Below are positions 32,073-41,563 of a DNA stretch of 64,000 bases, in pieces. Within the stretch, counting starts at the first letter, position 1. Each line of letters begins with the position of its first letter. Below the pieces are notes generated by a model. It searched no databases. It was not told the origin of the DNA and saw nothing but the letters and a program-made list of their open reading frames with translations. The stretch is from Burkholderia pyrrocinia (GTDB lineage Bacteria > Pseudomonadota > Gammaproteobacteria > Burkholderiales > Burkholderiaceae), in the NCBI RefSeq assembly GCF_003330765.1, contig NZ_CP024902.1, positions 1,798,001 through 1,862,000 on the forward strand, read 5' to 3'. Both the position numbers and the translations under genes were made by a program.

Positions 32073-33200
32073 TTGAAGAACCTGATTGTCACCCTCGATC
32101 GCGTCGGCGAGTTCGACGAGATCATCGACGTGCGCACGCCGCTCGAGTTCGCCGAGGACCATATTCCCGGCGCGCTGAACGCGCCCGTGCTCAGCAACGA
32201 AGAGCGCGTGCTCGTCGGCACGATGTACCGCCAGGTGTCGCCCTACGAGGCGACGCGCGTCGGCGCGGCGATCGTCGCGCGCAACATCGCACGCCATCTC
32301 GACACGACGTTCGCCGACCGTCCGCGCAACTGGCGGCCGCTGATCTACTGTTGGCGCGGCGGCAAGCGCTCGGGCTCGATGACGGCCTGGTTCAACCTGA
32401 TCGGCTGGCAGGCACGCCAGCTCGACGGCGGGTACAAGGCGTACCGCCGCTCGGTGTGCGCGACGCTCGACACGTTGCCGACACGCTTTCGCTACATCGC
32501 GCTTGTCGGCCATACCGGCTGCGGCAAGACGCGCCTGCTGAACGCGTTGCGCGACGCGGGCGCGCAGACGCTCGATCTCGAGGCGCTCGCGTGCCATCGC
32601 GGCTCGTTGCTCGGCGCGTTGCCGGGCACGCCGCAACCGTCGCAGAAGGGGTTCGATTCGGGGCTCGTCGAAACGCTTGGGCGTTTCGACCCCGAATGGC
32701 CGGTATTCGTCGAATCGGAAAGCCGCAGGATCGGGCTCGTGCAGTTGCCGATCGCGCTGCTCGACGCGTTTCATGCGGGGCCGTGGGTGCAGGTCGACGC
32801 AGCGCACGACGAGCGCATCGCATTCCTCCTCGACGATTACGCCCACCTGTTCGACGAACCGGCCGCGTTCAAGGCGCAGCTCCATCGGCTGATCGGCCTG
32901 CACAGCCGCGAAGAGGTGGCGCACTGGAACGCGCTGATCGATGCGAACGCGCGGGCCGAACTGTTCACCACGCTGATCGACAAGCATTACGATCCCGCCT
33001 ATGCGCGCACCTACCGTGCGTCGTACAACAAGCCGAACCGGGCGCTGACGTTCGTTTTCCGGCCCAACGCGGCCGACGTGCGCGATCAGGCGCGCACGCT
33101 GCTGGCCCGGCTCGCGCAGGCCGGCTTGGCCGCGTCGGCCGCGCTGGCGGCAGGCGCGGGATCCGACACCGATAAAGACCAATCGAATACCACACGATGA
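32073..33200 (+). CDS. mnmH: tRNA 2-selenouridine synthase (SelU/MnmH)
   Basis: 375 residues from a TTG start. The N-terminal rhodanese domain has Cys93 in LIYCWRGGKRSGS, the residue that carries the selenium; the early FDEIIDVRTPLEFAEDHIPGALNAPVL is typical. The C-terminal part has a P-loop, GHTGCGKTRLLNAL at about residue 145. The enzyme geranylates and then selenates the wobble 2-thiouridine of tRNAs for Lys, Glu and Gln, using selenophosphate. Its stop overlaps the start of an ArsP-type permease gene (ATGA), a hint that the permease belongs to selenium use. selD is not in the window. Confidence 0.93.
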   Translation: MKNLIVTLDRVGEFDEIIDVRTPLEFAEDHIPGALNAPVLSNEERVLVGTMYRQVSPYEATRVGAAIVARNIARHLDTTFADRPRNWRPLIYCWRGGKRSGSMTAWFNLIGWQARQLDGGYKAYRRSVCATLDTLPTRFRYIALVGHTGCGKTRLLNALRDAGAQTLDLEALACHRGSLLGALPGTPQPSQKGFDSGLVETLGRFDPEWPVFVESESRRIGLVQLPIALLDAFHAGPWVQVDAAHDERIAFLLDDYAHLFDEPAAFKAQLHRLIGLHSREEVAHWNALIDANARAELFTTLIDKHYDPAYARTYRASYNKPNRALTFVFRPNAADVRDQARTLLARLAQAGLAASAALAAGAGSDTDKDQSNTTR

Positions 33201-34255
33201 CGACCACACGCACCCAACCCAATCCGGCCCTCGGCTGGATGACCTTCCTGCTGATCGCGGTCGCGGGACTGTTCTATGTGAAATGGTTCCCGTACTACAA
33301 CAAGGCGTTCGTTGCCGCCGAGCATCATTCGATCGGCCAGTCGATCCTGATGGGCACGTCGGCGGCCGCACCCGAGCCGTCGCTGAAGGCCGCGCTCGAC
33401 TACGCGTGGGCGTACGGCAAGGCGATCTGGCAGGCGATGGTGCTCGGCCTGCTGCTCGGTTCGGCCGTGCAGGCGCTGCTGCCCGCGCACTGGGTCGCGC
33501 GTGTGCTCGGCCGTACGGGGTTCGGCAGCGTCGCCGCGGGCGGCCTGCTGTCGCTGCCCGGGATGATGTGCACGTGCTGCGCGGCGCCGGTCGTCGCGGG
33601 CCTGCGTGAGCGCCATGCATCGCCGGGCGGCGCGGTCGCGTTCTGGCTCGGCAACACGGTGCTGAACCCGGCGGCGCTGGTCTTCATGGGCTTCGTGCTC
33701 GGCTGGCACTGGAGCGCGCTGCGCCTCGTGCTCGGCATCGCGATGGTGTTCGGGATCGGCTATCTGCTGAACCGCATTGCGCGTCCTGAAGACCGCAGCA
33801 TCGACGATGCGCAGCTCGCCGCGCTGGCGGCCGAGCAGGCCGCGGCCGGCAATCCGTTCGTCCGCTGGGTGAAGCTGCTCGCGCGCATGGCCGTGCGGCT
33901 CGTGCCCGAATACATCGTGCTCGTGCTGCTGCTCGGCGCCGCGCGCGCATGGCTGTTCCCGCATATCGGCCCGGACATCGGCAATCATCTCGGCTGGATC
34001 GTCGCGTTCGCGGTTGCGGGCATGCTGTTCGTGATCCCGACGGCCGGCGAGGTGCCGATCATCCAGGCGATGTTGTCGCTCGGCATGGGCGTCGGCCCGG
34101 CCGCCGCGCTGCTGATGACGCTGCCGCCGATCAGCGTGCCGTCGCTCGCGATGCTCGCGCGTTCGTTCAAACCTTACATGCTGGCGATCGTCGCGACCCT
34201 CGTCGTCGTGTTCGGGATCGTGAGCGGCTTGCTCGCGGTCGCGTTCGGGTTCTGA
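33197..34255 (+). CDS. ArsP-type permease (DUF318), coupled to mnmH
   Basis: 352 residues, about ten transmembrane helices, ATG overlapping the mnmH stop. It belongs to the ArsP_1/DUF318 permease family: AAGGLLSLPGMMCTCCAAPVVAGLR with a CTCC cluster and WLGNTVLNPAALVFMGFVLGW, and near the end IPTAGEVPIIQAML. ArsP proteins export organoarsenicals, and other members are of unknown substrate. Translational coupling to the selenouridine synthase points to a selenium compound as cargo; this is inference. Family call firm, substrate open. Confidence 0.85.
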   Translation: MTTTRTQPNPALGWMTFLLIAVAGLFYVKWFPYYNKAFVAAEHHSIGQSILMGTSAAAPEPSLKAALDYAWAYGKAIWQAMVLGLLLGSAVQALLPAHWVARVLGRTGFGSVAAGGLLSLPGMMCTCCAAPVVAGLRERHASPGGAVAFWLGNTVLNPAALVFMGFVLGWHWSALRLVLGIAMVFGIGYLLNRIARPEDRSIDDAQLAALAAEQAAAGNPFVRWVKLLARMAVRLVPEYIVLVLLLGAARAWLFPHIGPDIGNHLGWIVAFAVAGMLFVIPTAGEVPIIQAMLSLGMGVGPAAALLMTLPPISVPSLAMLARSFKPYMLAIVATLVVVFGIVSGLLAVAFGF

Positions 34256-34356
34256 CGCGCGCGAGCGGCGCGCCAATCGGGCGCGATCGTCGTATTCATC
34301 CGGCGCCGCCGCTTCACGTGTGCGGCGCCCTTTACAAGAAGCAAACAGGAAAACGC

Positions 34357-34779
34357 ATGACCCAACCGAAGATCCATCCTCGACTCGAAAAGGCGCTGAC
34401 GCGCGGCGATCTCGCGATCCGCCAGGCCAATTCCGCGCGGGCGACTGCCGTGCTGAACGCACTCGGCACGATGATCATCGAGGCCTCCGCAACGATCGGC
34501 GTCGACGCCAGCATCGACATTCCGCAGGGCGACCGCATTTACGATCCCGTCAACGGCCTGTGGCCGCAGAAGATGCTGGTGTCGTTCGACGGCCCGGTGG
34601 ACGAAGCCGATTCGGAAGAGCTGCGTGCGGTCTATCTGGTCGCCGACGATCCGGGCACGCAGTTCCGCGTCGAATGGCATCGCGCGGACGGCAAGCTCGG
34701 CCGCCAGGAAGGCGGCCCGCTCGCGACCGTCGCGTTCCTGACGGACGTCGAGATCCCGTGGAGCGACGACGACGAGTGA
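34357..34779 (+). CDS. Conserved hypothetical protein
   Basis: 140 residues from an ATG six bases after CAGGAAAA. Begins MTQPKIHPRLEKALTRGDLAIRQANSARATAVLNALGTMII and contains GDRIYDPVNGLWPQKMLVSFDGP and YLVADDPGTQFRVEWHRADGKLG, ending in acidic residues. Soluble, no known motif. It may be co-transcribed with mnmH and the permease (101-base gap). Function unknown. Confidence 0.75.
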   Translation: MTQPKIHPRLEKALTRGDLAIRQANSARATAVLNALGTMIIEASATIGVDASIDIPQGDRIYDPVNGLWPQKMLVSFDGPVDEADSEELRAVYLVADDPGTQFRVEWHRADGKLGRQEGGPLATVAFLTDVEIPWSDDDE

Positions 34780-34816
34780 CGTCGTGGCATGAAGCCGGCG
34801 CCGGGTGCGCCGGCCG

Positions 34817-35650
34817 TCAGCGCATCATCCGCCGCCGGAACAGCCACGCGGACAGCAGGAATCCGCCGACCGCGTAGCCGACGAGCACTGCGATATGCAG
34901 GGCGACGTCGGTCGCTGGCCGGCCGAGCATCGCGGGCCGGATCAGCTCGACCGCATTCGCGAGCGGCAGCGCGTGCGCCGCGTGCTGCGCGATCGCCGGC
35001 AGCTGCGTGATCGGGAAGAACACGCCCGACAGCAGCAGCATCGGCGTCAGCACGAGCGTCTGATAGAACATGAAGAAATCGTAGGACGGCGCGAGCGCCG
35101 TGACGATCATCGCGATGCTTGCAAACGCGAGGCCCGCGAGCGCGATCACGGGCAGCGCCGCGAGCATCGACGGAAACCGCGCATAGCCGAGCGCGCCCGC
35201 GACGAGCATGATCGCGGCCCCCGACAGCATCGCCTTGCTGGCACCCCAGACGATCTCGCCGAGCACGATGTCGCCGAGCGCGAGCGGCGTATGCATGATT
35301 GCTTCCCAAGTGCGCTGCACGTGCATCCGCGAGAAGCCCGAATACATCGACTCGAAGCTCGCGGACATCATCACGCTCGACCCGACCGTGCCGGCCGCGA
35401 GGAACGCGATATACGACACGCCGTCGACATGGCCGAGCATCAGGCCGAGCCCGAAACCGAGCCCGAACAGATAGATCATCGGATCGGCAAGATTGCCGAA
35501 CATCGACGCGAGCGCGAGCTTGCGCCAGACGAGATAGTTGCGCCGCCATACGGCGACCCAGTTGGTTGCGTTCGCGGGCATCGCGATCGCGAAGCGTGAC
35601 TCGCGCGGCGGTGCGGACGGTGCGGCGGCGGAATAGTTGCGGACGTCCAT
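34817..35650 (-). CDS. nodJ: ABC-2 type transporter permease, NodJ-like
   Basis: 277 residues with six hydrophobic helices. [43 protein letters not shown] at the N-terminus and [32 protein letters not shown] are typical of the NodJ family of ABC-2 permeases. It lies 6 bases after the ATPase gene nodI. NodIJ export lipochitooligosaccharides in rhizobia; Burkholderia carry close relatives without nod genes, whose substrate is not known. The gene names here reflect similarity, not function. Confidence 0.9.
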   Translation of the reverse strand: MDVRNYSAAAPSAPPRESRFAIAMPANATNWVAVWRRNYLVWRKLALASMFGNLADPMIYLFGLGFGLGLMLGHVDGVSYIAFLAAGTVGSSVMMSASFESMYSGFSRMHVQRTWEAIMHTPLALGDIVLGEIVWGASKAMLSGAAIMLVAGALGYARFPSMLAALPVIALAGLAFASIAMIVTALAPSYDFFMFYQTLVLTPMLLLSGVFFPITQLPAIAQHAAHALPLANAVELIRPAMLGRPATDVALHIAVLVGYAVGGFLLSAWLFRRRMMR

Positions 35651-35656
35651 GATCGA

Positions 35657-36577
35657 TCAGTCCTGCATTTCGCGGCCCGTGAGCCGCAGGAACACATCTT
35701 CCAGATTGGCCGGGCGATGCAGATAGCGCAACCCCGGGCGACCCTTGAGTCGCGCGCTGAGCGGTTCGGGGTCGCTCACGTAGCAGAACAGCGTCTCGCC
35801 GCTGATCTCGGTGTGCTTCGCGAACGCCGACAGCTCGTCGCGCAGTGTGGCCGGATCGGGCCCGTAGATCTCGATCACGTCGCAGCCGATCTCCGATTCG
35901 ATCAGCGCGTGCGGCGCGCCTTCGGCGATCTTGCGGCCTTCCTCGATCACGCACAGGCGGTCGCACAGGCGTTCGGCTTCTTCCATGAAATGCGTGGTGA
36001 TCAGGATCGTCTTGCCGCGCGCGAGCAGCGAGCGCAGCCGCTCCCACATCAGGTGCCGCGCCTGCGGATCGAGGCCCGTCGTCGGCTCGTCGAGCACCAG
36101 CACGTCGGGATCGTTGACAAGCGCGCGGGCGAGCGTGAGGCGGCGCTTCATGCCGCCCGACAGCTCGCCGACCTTCGCATCTGCCTTGTTCTCGAGCTTC
36201 GCGAATTCGAGCAGCGGTTGCACGAGCGCGCGGGCAGCCTGCGCCGACATCCCGAAATAGCGGCTGAACACGAGCAGGTTCTCGCGCACGGTGAAGTCGG
36301 GGTCGAGATTGTCGAACTGCGGGACGACACCGACGCGCTGGCGCGCGTGCCGCGCACGCGATGGAACCGGTTCGCCACACAGCGAAATGGTGCCCGCATC
36401 GGGATGCGCGAGGCCGAGCAGCATCTTCAGCGTCGTGGTCTTGCCGGCGCCGTTCGGCCCGAGCAGTCCGTAGCATTCGCCGGCCTGCACGTTGAAGGAC
36501 AGGCCGTTGACGACGAGCTTGTCGCCATAGCGCTTTTCGACGTTCCGTAAATCGATCGGTGCGACGGACATGGGCAT
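35657..36577 (-). CDS. nodI: ABC transporter ATP-binding protein, NodI-like
   Basis: 306 residues; ATGs at 36577 and 36571 are both possible. Walker [10 protein letters not shown] (about residue 40), signature motif [15 protein letters not shown], Walker [15 protein letters not shown] and a switch His in [12 protein letters not shown]. Closest in style to NodI, the ATPase of the NodIJ exporter, and followed 6 bases later by the NodJ-like permease. The 331-base region before it (36578-36908) is a divergent promoter region shared with the universal stress protein gene; nothing else is visible there. Confidence 0.92.
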   Translation of the reverse strand: MPMSVAPIDLRNVEKRYGDKLVVNGLSFNVQAGECYGLLGPNGAGKTTTLKMLLGLAHPDAGTISLCGEPVPSRARHARQRVGVVPQFDNLDPDFTVRENLLVFSRYFGMSAQAARALVQPLLEFAKLENKADAKVGELSGGMKRRLTLARALVNDPDVLVLDEPTTGLDPQARHLMWERLRSLLARGKTILITTHFMEEAERLCDRLCVIEEGRKIAEGAPHALIESEIGCDVIEIYGPDPATLRDELSAFAKHTEISGETLFCYVSDPEPLSARLKGRPGLRYLHRPANLEDVFLRLTGREMQD

Positions 36578-36908
36578 GTTGTCGTTGTAAGCGGGCGCGG
36601 AAGCGTTCCGCGGCCGGATGCATGGCCGGTTTGCGAACGGATCGGGCGAATGCGTGTCACACGGGCATAACCGAAGCGCACGCCGCCGGCGCCTTGTGGC
36701 TCGCTGGAGTACGAACGGGCCATTCTAGTGCATCGGCTGCGTCTCTTCAGGGCATGCCTGCACGGTGCGATGCATGCGCGCGCCGATCGTGCACCGCATC
36801 ATCGCGCACGCGCCGAGCGGGGCGAATCAGCGTTTTCCATCCCTTGCGTCCTGAATTGCGGCGCACCATGATGAATGCGTAGGCTCGTTGTCGCGATAGG
36901 GAGGTTTC

Positions 36909-37406
36909 ATGGCTAGCTACAACAAGATTTTGCTGTGTTACGACGGCTCGCTCGAAGGGCGCAAGGCATTGCGTTGCGGCGCCAATCTCGCAATGGACCT
37001 GAAGGCGGAAACGCACTTGCTGTCGGTCGTCGACATGCGCTCGAGCATTGCACAAAGCGCGGGTTTGCTGACCGACGTCGCGTGCGGCCGATTCGAGGAA
37101 ACCGCGCGTGAAATCCTGCAGGAAGGGGTGAACTGGCTGCGCGAGCGCGGCGTGCAGGCCGAAGGCCATTTCGCGTTCGGCTATCCGATCGACGAAATCG
37201 CGAATCTTGCGAGGGAGCTGAAGGTCGACCTCGTTGTCGTCGGCCACCGGTGCCGCAGCGGGCTGTCGAGATGGTGGATGGGGTCGGGCAATACGCAACT
37301 GCTCGATCGCGTGAATTGCAGCATTCTGGTTGCGTGTTCGTCGGCGGAAGAGCAGAAGGCCGAAATCGCGCGCGAGCGTGAAGCGGCCACGGCGAACGGT
37401 AAATGA
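36909..37406 (+). CDS. Universal stress protein, UspA family
   Basis: 165 residues from an ATG behind GGGAGG. N-terminal YNKILLCYDGSLEGRKALRCGANLAMDL and C-terminal VDLVVVGHRCRSGLSRWWMGSGNTQLLDRVNCSILVA fit the UspA fold; GHRCRSGLSRWWMGS gives the ATP-binding G-x2-G-x9-G(S/T)-like loop, so it may bind ATP. A cytoplasmic protein made under stress. The C-terminal tail is a charged extension. Confidence 0.9.
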   Translation: MASYNKILLCYDGSLEGRKALRCGANLAMDLKAETHLLSVVDMRSSIAQSAGLLTDVACGRFEETAREILQEGVNWLRERGVQAEGHFAFGYPIDEIANLARELKVDLVVVGHRCRSGLSRWWMGSGNTQLLDRVNCSILVACSSAEEQKAEIAREREAATANGK

Positions 37407-37478
37407 CGCAATAACGAATCGCCCGACGATTCGCGCCGGTCAGGCGCCGCGCCGCATCAGCGGCGCGGGCGCGATCCG

Positions 37479-38192
37479 CTACGCATGCAGGTTGATCGCG
37501 GACAACTTCCACGAGAACAAGCCGAAGCGGTGGAATATTGCCGCATAGCGCGTGCCGTCGGCACTGCGCTGGTAGGTCACGACGAATTCGTCGACATTCC
37601 GGTAGCCGGCACTGGTTTGCTGCTGGGGCGGATGCGTTGCCGCGCCCGGGCTTGCCGGTGCGGCAGCGGCCGGAGCCGGTGATGACGCAGCCGCGGCGGC
37701 CGCATTGCTGCCCGGAGCGGCTGCGCTCGCCGGAGCCGGATTGGCCGGCGGTGCGGCCGGCGTGTTTCCCGGTGCATTGCCTTGCGGCAGATTCGACCAT
37801 TCGGGTGGACGCTCGCCCGGATTGCCGCGTGGCGGCAATCCGCTCATTAGCGCGGCCACGCCCTCCGGGGTCGCGTACGCATCGACCAGCGGGCCGATCA
37901 GCGCGGACCCGATCAGCGCACCAATCACCGCGAACGGATTGTTTTTCTTCACCGCGTCGATCCGGCGCATCAACTCTTCCGTGACCTGCTGCTTCAGGCT
38001 GATGCGCAGCGACGGAAAATCGACATATTCACTGATGGCCTGCGCATCGCGCGCATCGATCGCCGATTTCAGGCGGCCGAGCGCGACGTACGGCGACGCG
38101 TATGCATAGCCCATCGCCGCAATGACGGCGACGGCCAGCACGATGATCAGCAGGGGCTTGAGCCGCCATGCGCGGCCCGAAGATCCAGTCAC
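37479..38192 (-). CDS. DUF2939 family membrane-anchored protein
   Basis: 237 residues from a GTG preceded by GGAGGCAAC, better than an ATG further upstream (38282). One N-terminal transmembrane helix (LKPLLIIVLAVAVIAAMGYAYA), then YVALGRLKSAIDARDAQAISEYVDFPSLRISLKQQVTEEL, the core of DUF2939. A long Pro/Ala-rich linker (residues ~120-190) leads to a C-terminal YRNVDEFVVTYQRSADGTRYAAIFHRFGLFSWKLSAINL. Role unknown; located in the periplasm or cell envelope. It is 29 bases downstream of the gene at 38222. Confidence 0.82.
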   Translation of the reverse strand: MTGSSGRAWRLKPLLIIVLAVAVIAAMGYAYASPYVALGRLKSAIDARDAQAISEYVDFPSLRISLKQQVTEELMRRIDAVKKNNPFAVIGALIGSALIGPLVDAYATPEGVAALMSGLPPRGNPGERPPEWSNLPQGNAPGNTPAAPPANPAPASAAAPGSNAAAAAASSPAPAAAAPASPGAATHPPQQQTSAGYRNVDEFVVTYQRSADGTRYAAIFHRFGLFSWKLSAINLHA

Positions 38193-38221
38193 GTTGCCTC
38201 CGGTGCGGGAATGTTCCGCAA

Positions 38222-38557
38222 TCAGAGACCGCCTTGCGTGGCCGATCGTTCCTCTGCGATGCAGTGATCGATCATCCGGCACACGGCATCGATCGTGCCG
38301 ACCATGATCAGGCGCGAACGGCCGTGATAGACGCGCACCGGCGCGCGGCGCGCAGGTTCCGCGTGATTCAGGCCGGCGTTCAGCGAGACCCGCGCGAAAG
38401 CGGGGAGCGCCGACGGCAGCAGGGACGCCTGCCGTTCGACTGCGACTTCTTCTTCCACAGGCGCCGCCGCGGACAGCGGTGCGCAGGGCGTGCGGCCGCG
38501 CAGATGACGCAGGCGACCGAATTGACGGAAAGGCAGCAGACGGGCAAGGCGTTCCAT
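38222..38557 (-). CDS. Hypothetical protein downstream of lexA, possible SOS gene
   Basis: 111 residues from an ATG behind GAGGAGAAC. Begins MERLARLLPFRQFGRLRHLRGRTPCAPLS and ends MVGTIDAVCRMIDHCIAEERSATQGGL. I recognise no motif. It starts 38 bases after the lexA stop on the same strand, with no terminator between, so it is probably co-transcribed with lexA and induced by DNA damage. The place resembles that of small cell-division inhibitors in other bacteria, but there is no sequence evidence for that role. Confidence 0.7.
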   Translation of the reverse strand: MERLARLLPFRQFGRLRHLRGRTPCAPLSAAAPVEEEVAVERQASLLPSALPAFARVSLNAGLNHAEPARRAPVRVYHGRSRLIMVGTIDAVCRMIDHCIAEERSATQGGL

Positions 38558-38595
38558 GATGTTCTCCTCAGCGAGACGGAATGCGAGACGGAATG

Positions 38596-39243
38596 TCAGA
38601 GTTCGCCCGAGCGGATCAGCCCGACGGCGATGCCTTCCAGCGCGAATTCCGCGCTGCCGGCCTTGACGAAGATGTTTTCGTAATCCGGGTTCTCCGCGAT
38701 CAGCTCGAGACCGCCCGGCCGGCGCATCAGGCGCTTGACCGTGACGTCGTCGCCGAGACGCGCGACGATGATCTGGCCGTCCTTCGCTTCCGTGCGCTTC
38801 TGCACGGCGAGGAGGTCGCCGTCGAGAATGCCGGCGTCGCGCATCGACAGGCCGCGCACCTTCAGCAGGTAGTCGGGCTTGCTGGAGAACAGCGCGGGAT
38901 CGCACGCGTAATGCTTCGAGATGTGTTCCTGCGCGAGGATCGGGCTACCGGCCGCGACGCGACCGACGAGCGGCAGCGACAACTGCATCAGGCCGGCGTG
39001 CGGCAGCGTGAACTGGTGCGGGGAATCGTCGAGGCCGAGCAGGCGGATGCCGCGCGACGCGCCGGCGGCCAGCTCGATCACGCCCTTGCGCGCCAATGCG
39101 CGCAGGTGCTCCTCGGCTGCATTCGGCGAGCTGAAACCCAGTTCGGCCGCGATCTCGGCGCGGGTGGGCGGGAATCCGGAGCGCTCGATCGCGCGACGGA
39201 TCAAGTCGAATACTTGCTGCTGGCGGGCGGTGAGTTTGGTCAT
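38596..39243 (-). CDS. lexA: LexA repressor of the SOS response
   Basis: 215 residues from the ATG at 39243. The winged helix is [58 protein letters not shown]. The self-cleavage site Ala-Gly is in [10 protein letters not shown], the catalytic Ser in [14 protein letters not shown] and the catalytic Lys in [11 protein letters not shown]. LexA represses DNA damage genes and cleaves itself when RecA is active. Two SOS boxes just upstream show autoregulation. The gene is followed by a small unknown gene that likely shares the transcript. Confidence 0.97.
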   Translation of the reverse strand: MTKLTARQQQVFDLIRRAIERSGFPPTRAEIAAELGFSSPNAAEEHLRALARKGVIELAAGASRGIRLLGLDDSPHQFTLPHAGLMQLSLPLVGRVAAGSPILAQEHISKHYACDPALFSSKPDYLLKVRGLSMRDAGILDGDLLAVQKRTEAKDGQIIVARLGDDVTVKRLMRRPGGLELIAENPDYENIFVKAGSAEFALEGIAVGLIRSGEL

Positions 39244-39250
39244 GGCTGAA

Positions 39251-39286
39251 CTGTATGGATAGACAGTGAACTGTATTTTTATACAG
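39251..39286 (-). promoter_or_regulatory. Two LexA boxes in the lexA promoter
   Basis: CTGTATGGATAGACAG (39251-39266) and CTGTATTTTTATACAG (39271-39286) both fit CTGT-N8-ACAG. Read leftwards, TATAAA within the second would be the -10 of the lexA promoter with TTGAAA 14 bases upstream. A near copy of this arrangement is found at 7039-7072. Confidence 0.92.
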
Positions 39287-39415
39287 TACTTCGCAAATTT
39301 CAAGTGTTACGTGAGGTTCGACGCGATCACGCCGGTTCCGGCGCGATTTCGCGACGTCCGGACGCCGGTTCATCTGCCGCAACCGTCCATCCCGTATGCG
39401 TTAGCACTTTTGAGT

Positions 39416-39467
39416 ATTAAAAAATGAAGAACGATTATTTTTAATCATGTAACCCGTTCGCTAGACT
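39416..39467 (+). promoter_or_regulatory. Probable promoter/operator of the sulfate uptake operon
   Basis: ATTAAAAA (39416-39423) and TTTTTAAT (39438-39445) form an 8-bp perfect inverted repeat in an AT-rich patch of otherwise GC-rich DNA, followed by TAGACT (39462) as a possible -10. The place, 40 bases before the sbp gene, fits a CysB-type LysR binding site. Confidence 0.5.
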
Positions 39468-39507
39468 GGCCCGACATCGCAAGACCGACAAAACTGGAGA
39501 ACCAAGG

Positions 39508-40545
39508 ATGGCGAAGCGCAATACGGGGCTGGTGGGCGGAGTGGGCCGCCTGATCGCAACACTCGCGCTGGGCGCGGCGGCGGCGCTGGGCGTCGCGACG
39601 CATGCCCAGGCCGATACGACCTTCCTGAACGTGTCGTACGACCCGACGCGCGAGCTGTATCAGGACTTCAACCAGGCGTTCGGCAAGGAATGGAAGGCGA
39701 AGACGGGCGAGACCGTCAACTTCAAGCAGTCGCACGGCGGTTCGGGCGCGCAGGCGCGCTCGGTGCTCGACGGCCTGCAGGCCGACGTCGTCACGCTGGC
39801 GCTCGCGTACGACATCGACGCGCTCGCGAACAAGGGGCTCGTCAACAAGGACTGGCAGAAGCGCCTGCCCGACAACGCGTCGCCGTACACGTCGACGATC
39901 GTGTTTCTCGTGCGCAAGGGCAATCCGAAGGGGATCAAGGACTGGGACGACCTGACCAGGCCGGGCATCTCGATCGTCACGCCGAACCCGAAGACGTCAG
40001 GCGGCGCGCGCTGGAACTACCTGGCCGCGTGGGCGTATGCGGTGCACAAGCCGGGCGGCAACGAGCAGGCGGCGAAGGCGTTCGTCACGAAGCTCTACAA
40101 GAACGCGGGCGTGCTCGATTCGGGCGCGCGTGGCGCGACGACGAGCTTCGTGCAGCGCGGGATCGGCGACGTGCTGATCGCATGGGAAAACGAGGCATTC
40201 CTGTCGGTCAAGGAATTCGGCACCGACAAGTTCGAGATCGTCGTGCCGTCGGTGAGCATCCTGGCCGAGCCGCCCGTCGCGGTGGTCGACAAGGTGGTCG
40301 ACAAGAAGGGCACGCGCAAGCTGGCCGACGCTTACCTGAACTTCCTGTACAGCCCGCAGGGCCAGGAGATCGCGGCGCGCAACTACTACCGGCCGCGTTC
40401 GAAGAACGTGCCGGCGGAACTGACGAAGCAGTTCCCGAAGCTGAAGCTGTACACGGTCGACGACACGTTCGGCGGCTGGACGAATGCGCAGAAGACGCAT
40501 TTCGCGGACGGCGGCGTGTTCGATTCGATCTACAAGCCGCAGTAA
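39508..40545 (+). CDS. sbp: Sulfate-binding periplasmic protein
   Basis: 345 residues with a signal peptide that ends at AQA near residue 35. Mature part begins [69 protein letters not shown], the sulfate/thiosulfate-binding signature. The protein collects sulfate in the periplasm for CysTWA. First gene of a rightward operon sbp-cysT-cysW-cysA, with the CysB-family regulator behind it. ATG after GGAGAACCAAGG. Confidence 0.95.
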   Translation: MAKRNTGLVGGVGRLIATLALGAAAALGVATHAQADTTFLNVSYDPTRELYQDFNQAFGKEWKAKTGETVNFKQSHGGSGAQARSVLDGLQADVVTLALAYDIDALANKGLVNKDWQKRLPDNASPYTSTIVFLVRKGNPKGIKDWDDLTRPGISIVTPNPKTSGGARWNYLAAWAYAVHKPGGNEQAAKAFVTKLYKNAGVLDSGARGATTSFVQRGIGDVLIAWENEAFLSVKEFGTDKFEIVVPSVSILAEPPVAVVDKVVDKKGTRKLADAYLNFLYSPQGQEIAARNYYRPRSKNVPAELTKQFPKLKLYTVDDTFGGWTNAQKTHFADGGVFDSIYKPQ

Positions 40546-40669
40546 CGCCATAACGACAGCGGCGCGCCACGACAGCGCGCCGCATCCCCGGCGGCCCGCC
40601 GGCGCGAGATTCACCGCGCCGGCGTTTGCGTCGGACCCATGAGCAGCATCGACCCAGCAAGAGCATCCG

Positions 40670-41563
40670 ATGACGACGTACACCTTTCGCAAGCCGAGCG
40701 CGCTGCCCGGTTTCGGCGTGACGCTCGGCATCACGGTGGCCTATTTGAGCCTCGTGGTGCTGATTCCGCTCGCCGCCACGTTCCTGAAGACCGCGACGCT
40801 GTCGTGGGACCAGTTCGTTACCGCCGTCACGTCGCCGCGCGTGCTCGCGTCGTACCGGCTGACGTTCTCGGCCGCGCTCGGCGGCGCACTGATCAACGCC
40901 GTATTCGGCTTCCTCGTCGCGTGGGTGCTCGTGCGCTACACGTTTCCGTTCAAGCGGCTCGTCGATGCGATCGTCGACCTGCCGTTCGCGCTGCCGACGT
41001 CGGTCGCCGGCATCTCGCTCGCGGCCGTCTACGCGACCAACGGCTGGGTCGGCCAGTATCTCGCGCCGCTCGGCATCAAGATCGCGTTCACGCCGGCCGG
41101 CGTGCTGGTCGCGCTGACCTTCATCGGGCTGCCGTTCGTCGTGCGCACCGTGCAGCCGGTACTCGAGGATTTCGAACGCGAGCTGGAAGAAGCCGCCGCG
41201 TGCCTCGGCGCGTCGCGCTGGCTGACGTTCCGCCGCGTCGTGCTGCCGGCCGTGCTGCCGGCGCTCCTCACCGGTTTCGCGCTGTCGTTCGCGCGCGCGC
41301 TCGGCGAATACGGATCGGTGATCTTCATCGCCGGCAACGTGCCGATGAAATCCGAGATCACGTCGCTGCTCATCATCACGAAGCTCGAGCAGTACGACTA
41401 CGCGGGCGCGACCGCACTCGCGGTCGTGATGCTGGTCGTGTCGTTCCTGATGCTGCTGCTGATCAACACGCTGCAATGGTATCTGCAGCGCCGCACGAGC
41501 AAGGGCGCAAGCGGCCCCGCGCCCGCGACCGTCATCGCAACCGCAGCAGGAGGCCAGCAATGA
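40670..41563 (+). CDS. cysT: Sulfate ABC transporter permease CysT
   Basis: 297 residues, six transmembrane helices, with the permease EAA loop at [52 protein letters not shown]-terminus [33 protein letters not shown] is typical of CysT (CysU). It forms the channel with CysW. Its stop overlaps the cysW start (ATGA). The 125 bases from sbp to this gene contain a GC-rich hairpin that may reduce transcription of the downstream genes relative to sbp. Confidence 0.95.
   Translation: MTTYTFRKPSALPGFGVTLGITVAYLSLVVLIPLAATFLKTATLSWDQFVTAVTSPRVLASYRLTFSAALGGALINAVFGFLVAWVLVRYTFPFKRLVDAIVDLPFALPTSVAGISLAAVYATNGWVGQYLAPLGIKIAFTPAGVLVALTFIGLPFVVRTVQPVLEDFERELEEAAACLGASRWLTFRRVVLPAVLPALLTGFALSFARALGEYGSVIFIAGNVPMKSEITSLLIITKLEQYDYAGATALAVVMLVVSFLMLLLINTLQWYLQRRTSKGASGPAPATVIATAAGGQQ

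Noticed and set aside
30983..33175. A 730-codon open frame on the plus strand
   Set aside because: It runs through the LysR and mnmH genes in another frame and shows no domain.
34632..36623. A 663-codon open frame on the minus strand
   Set aside because: It overlaps nodI and nodJ in another frame and is Arg/Ala-rich without motifs.
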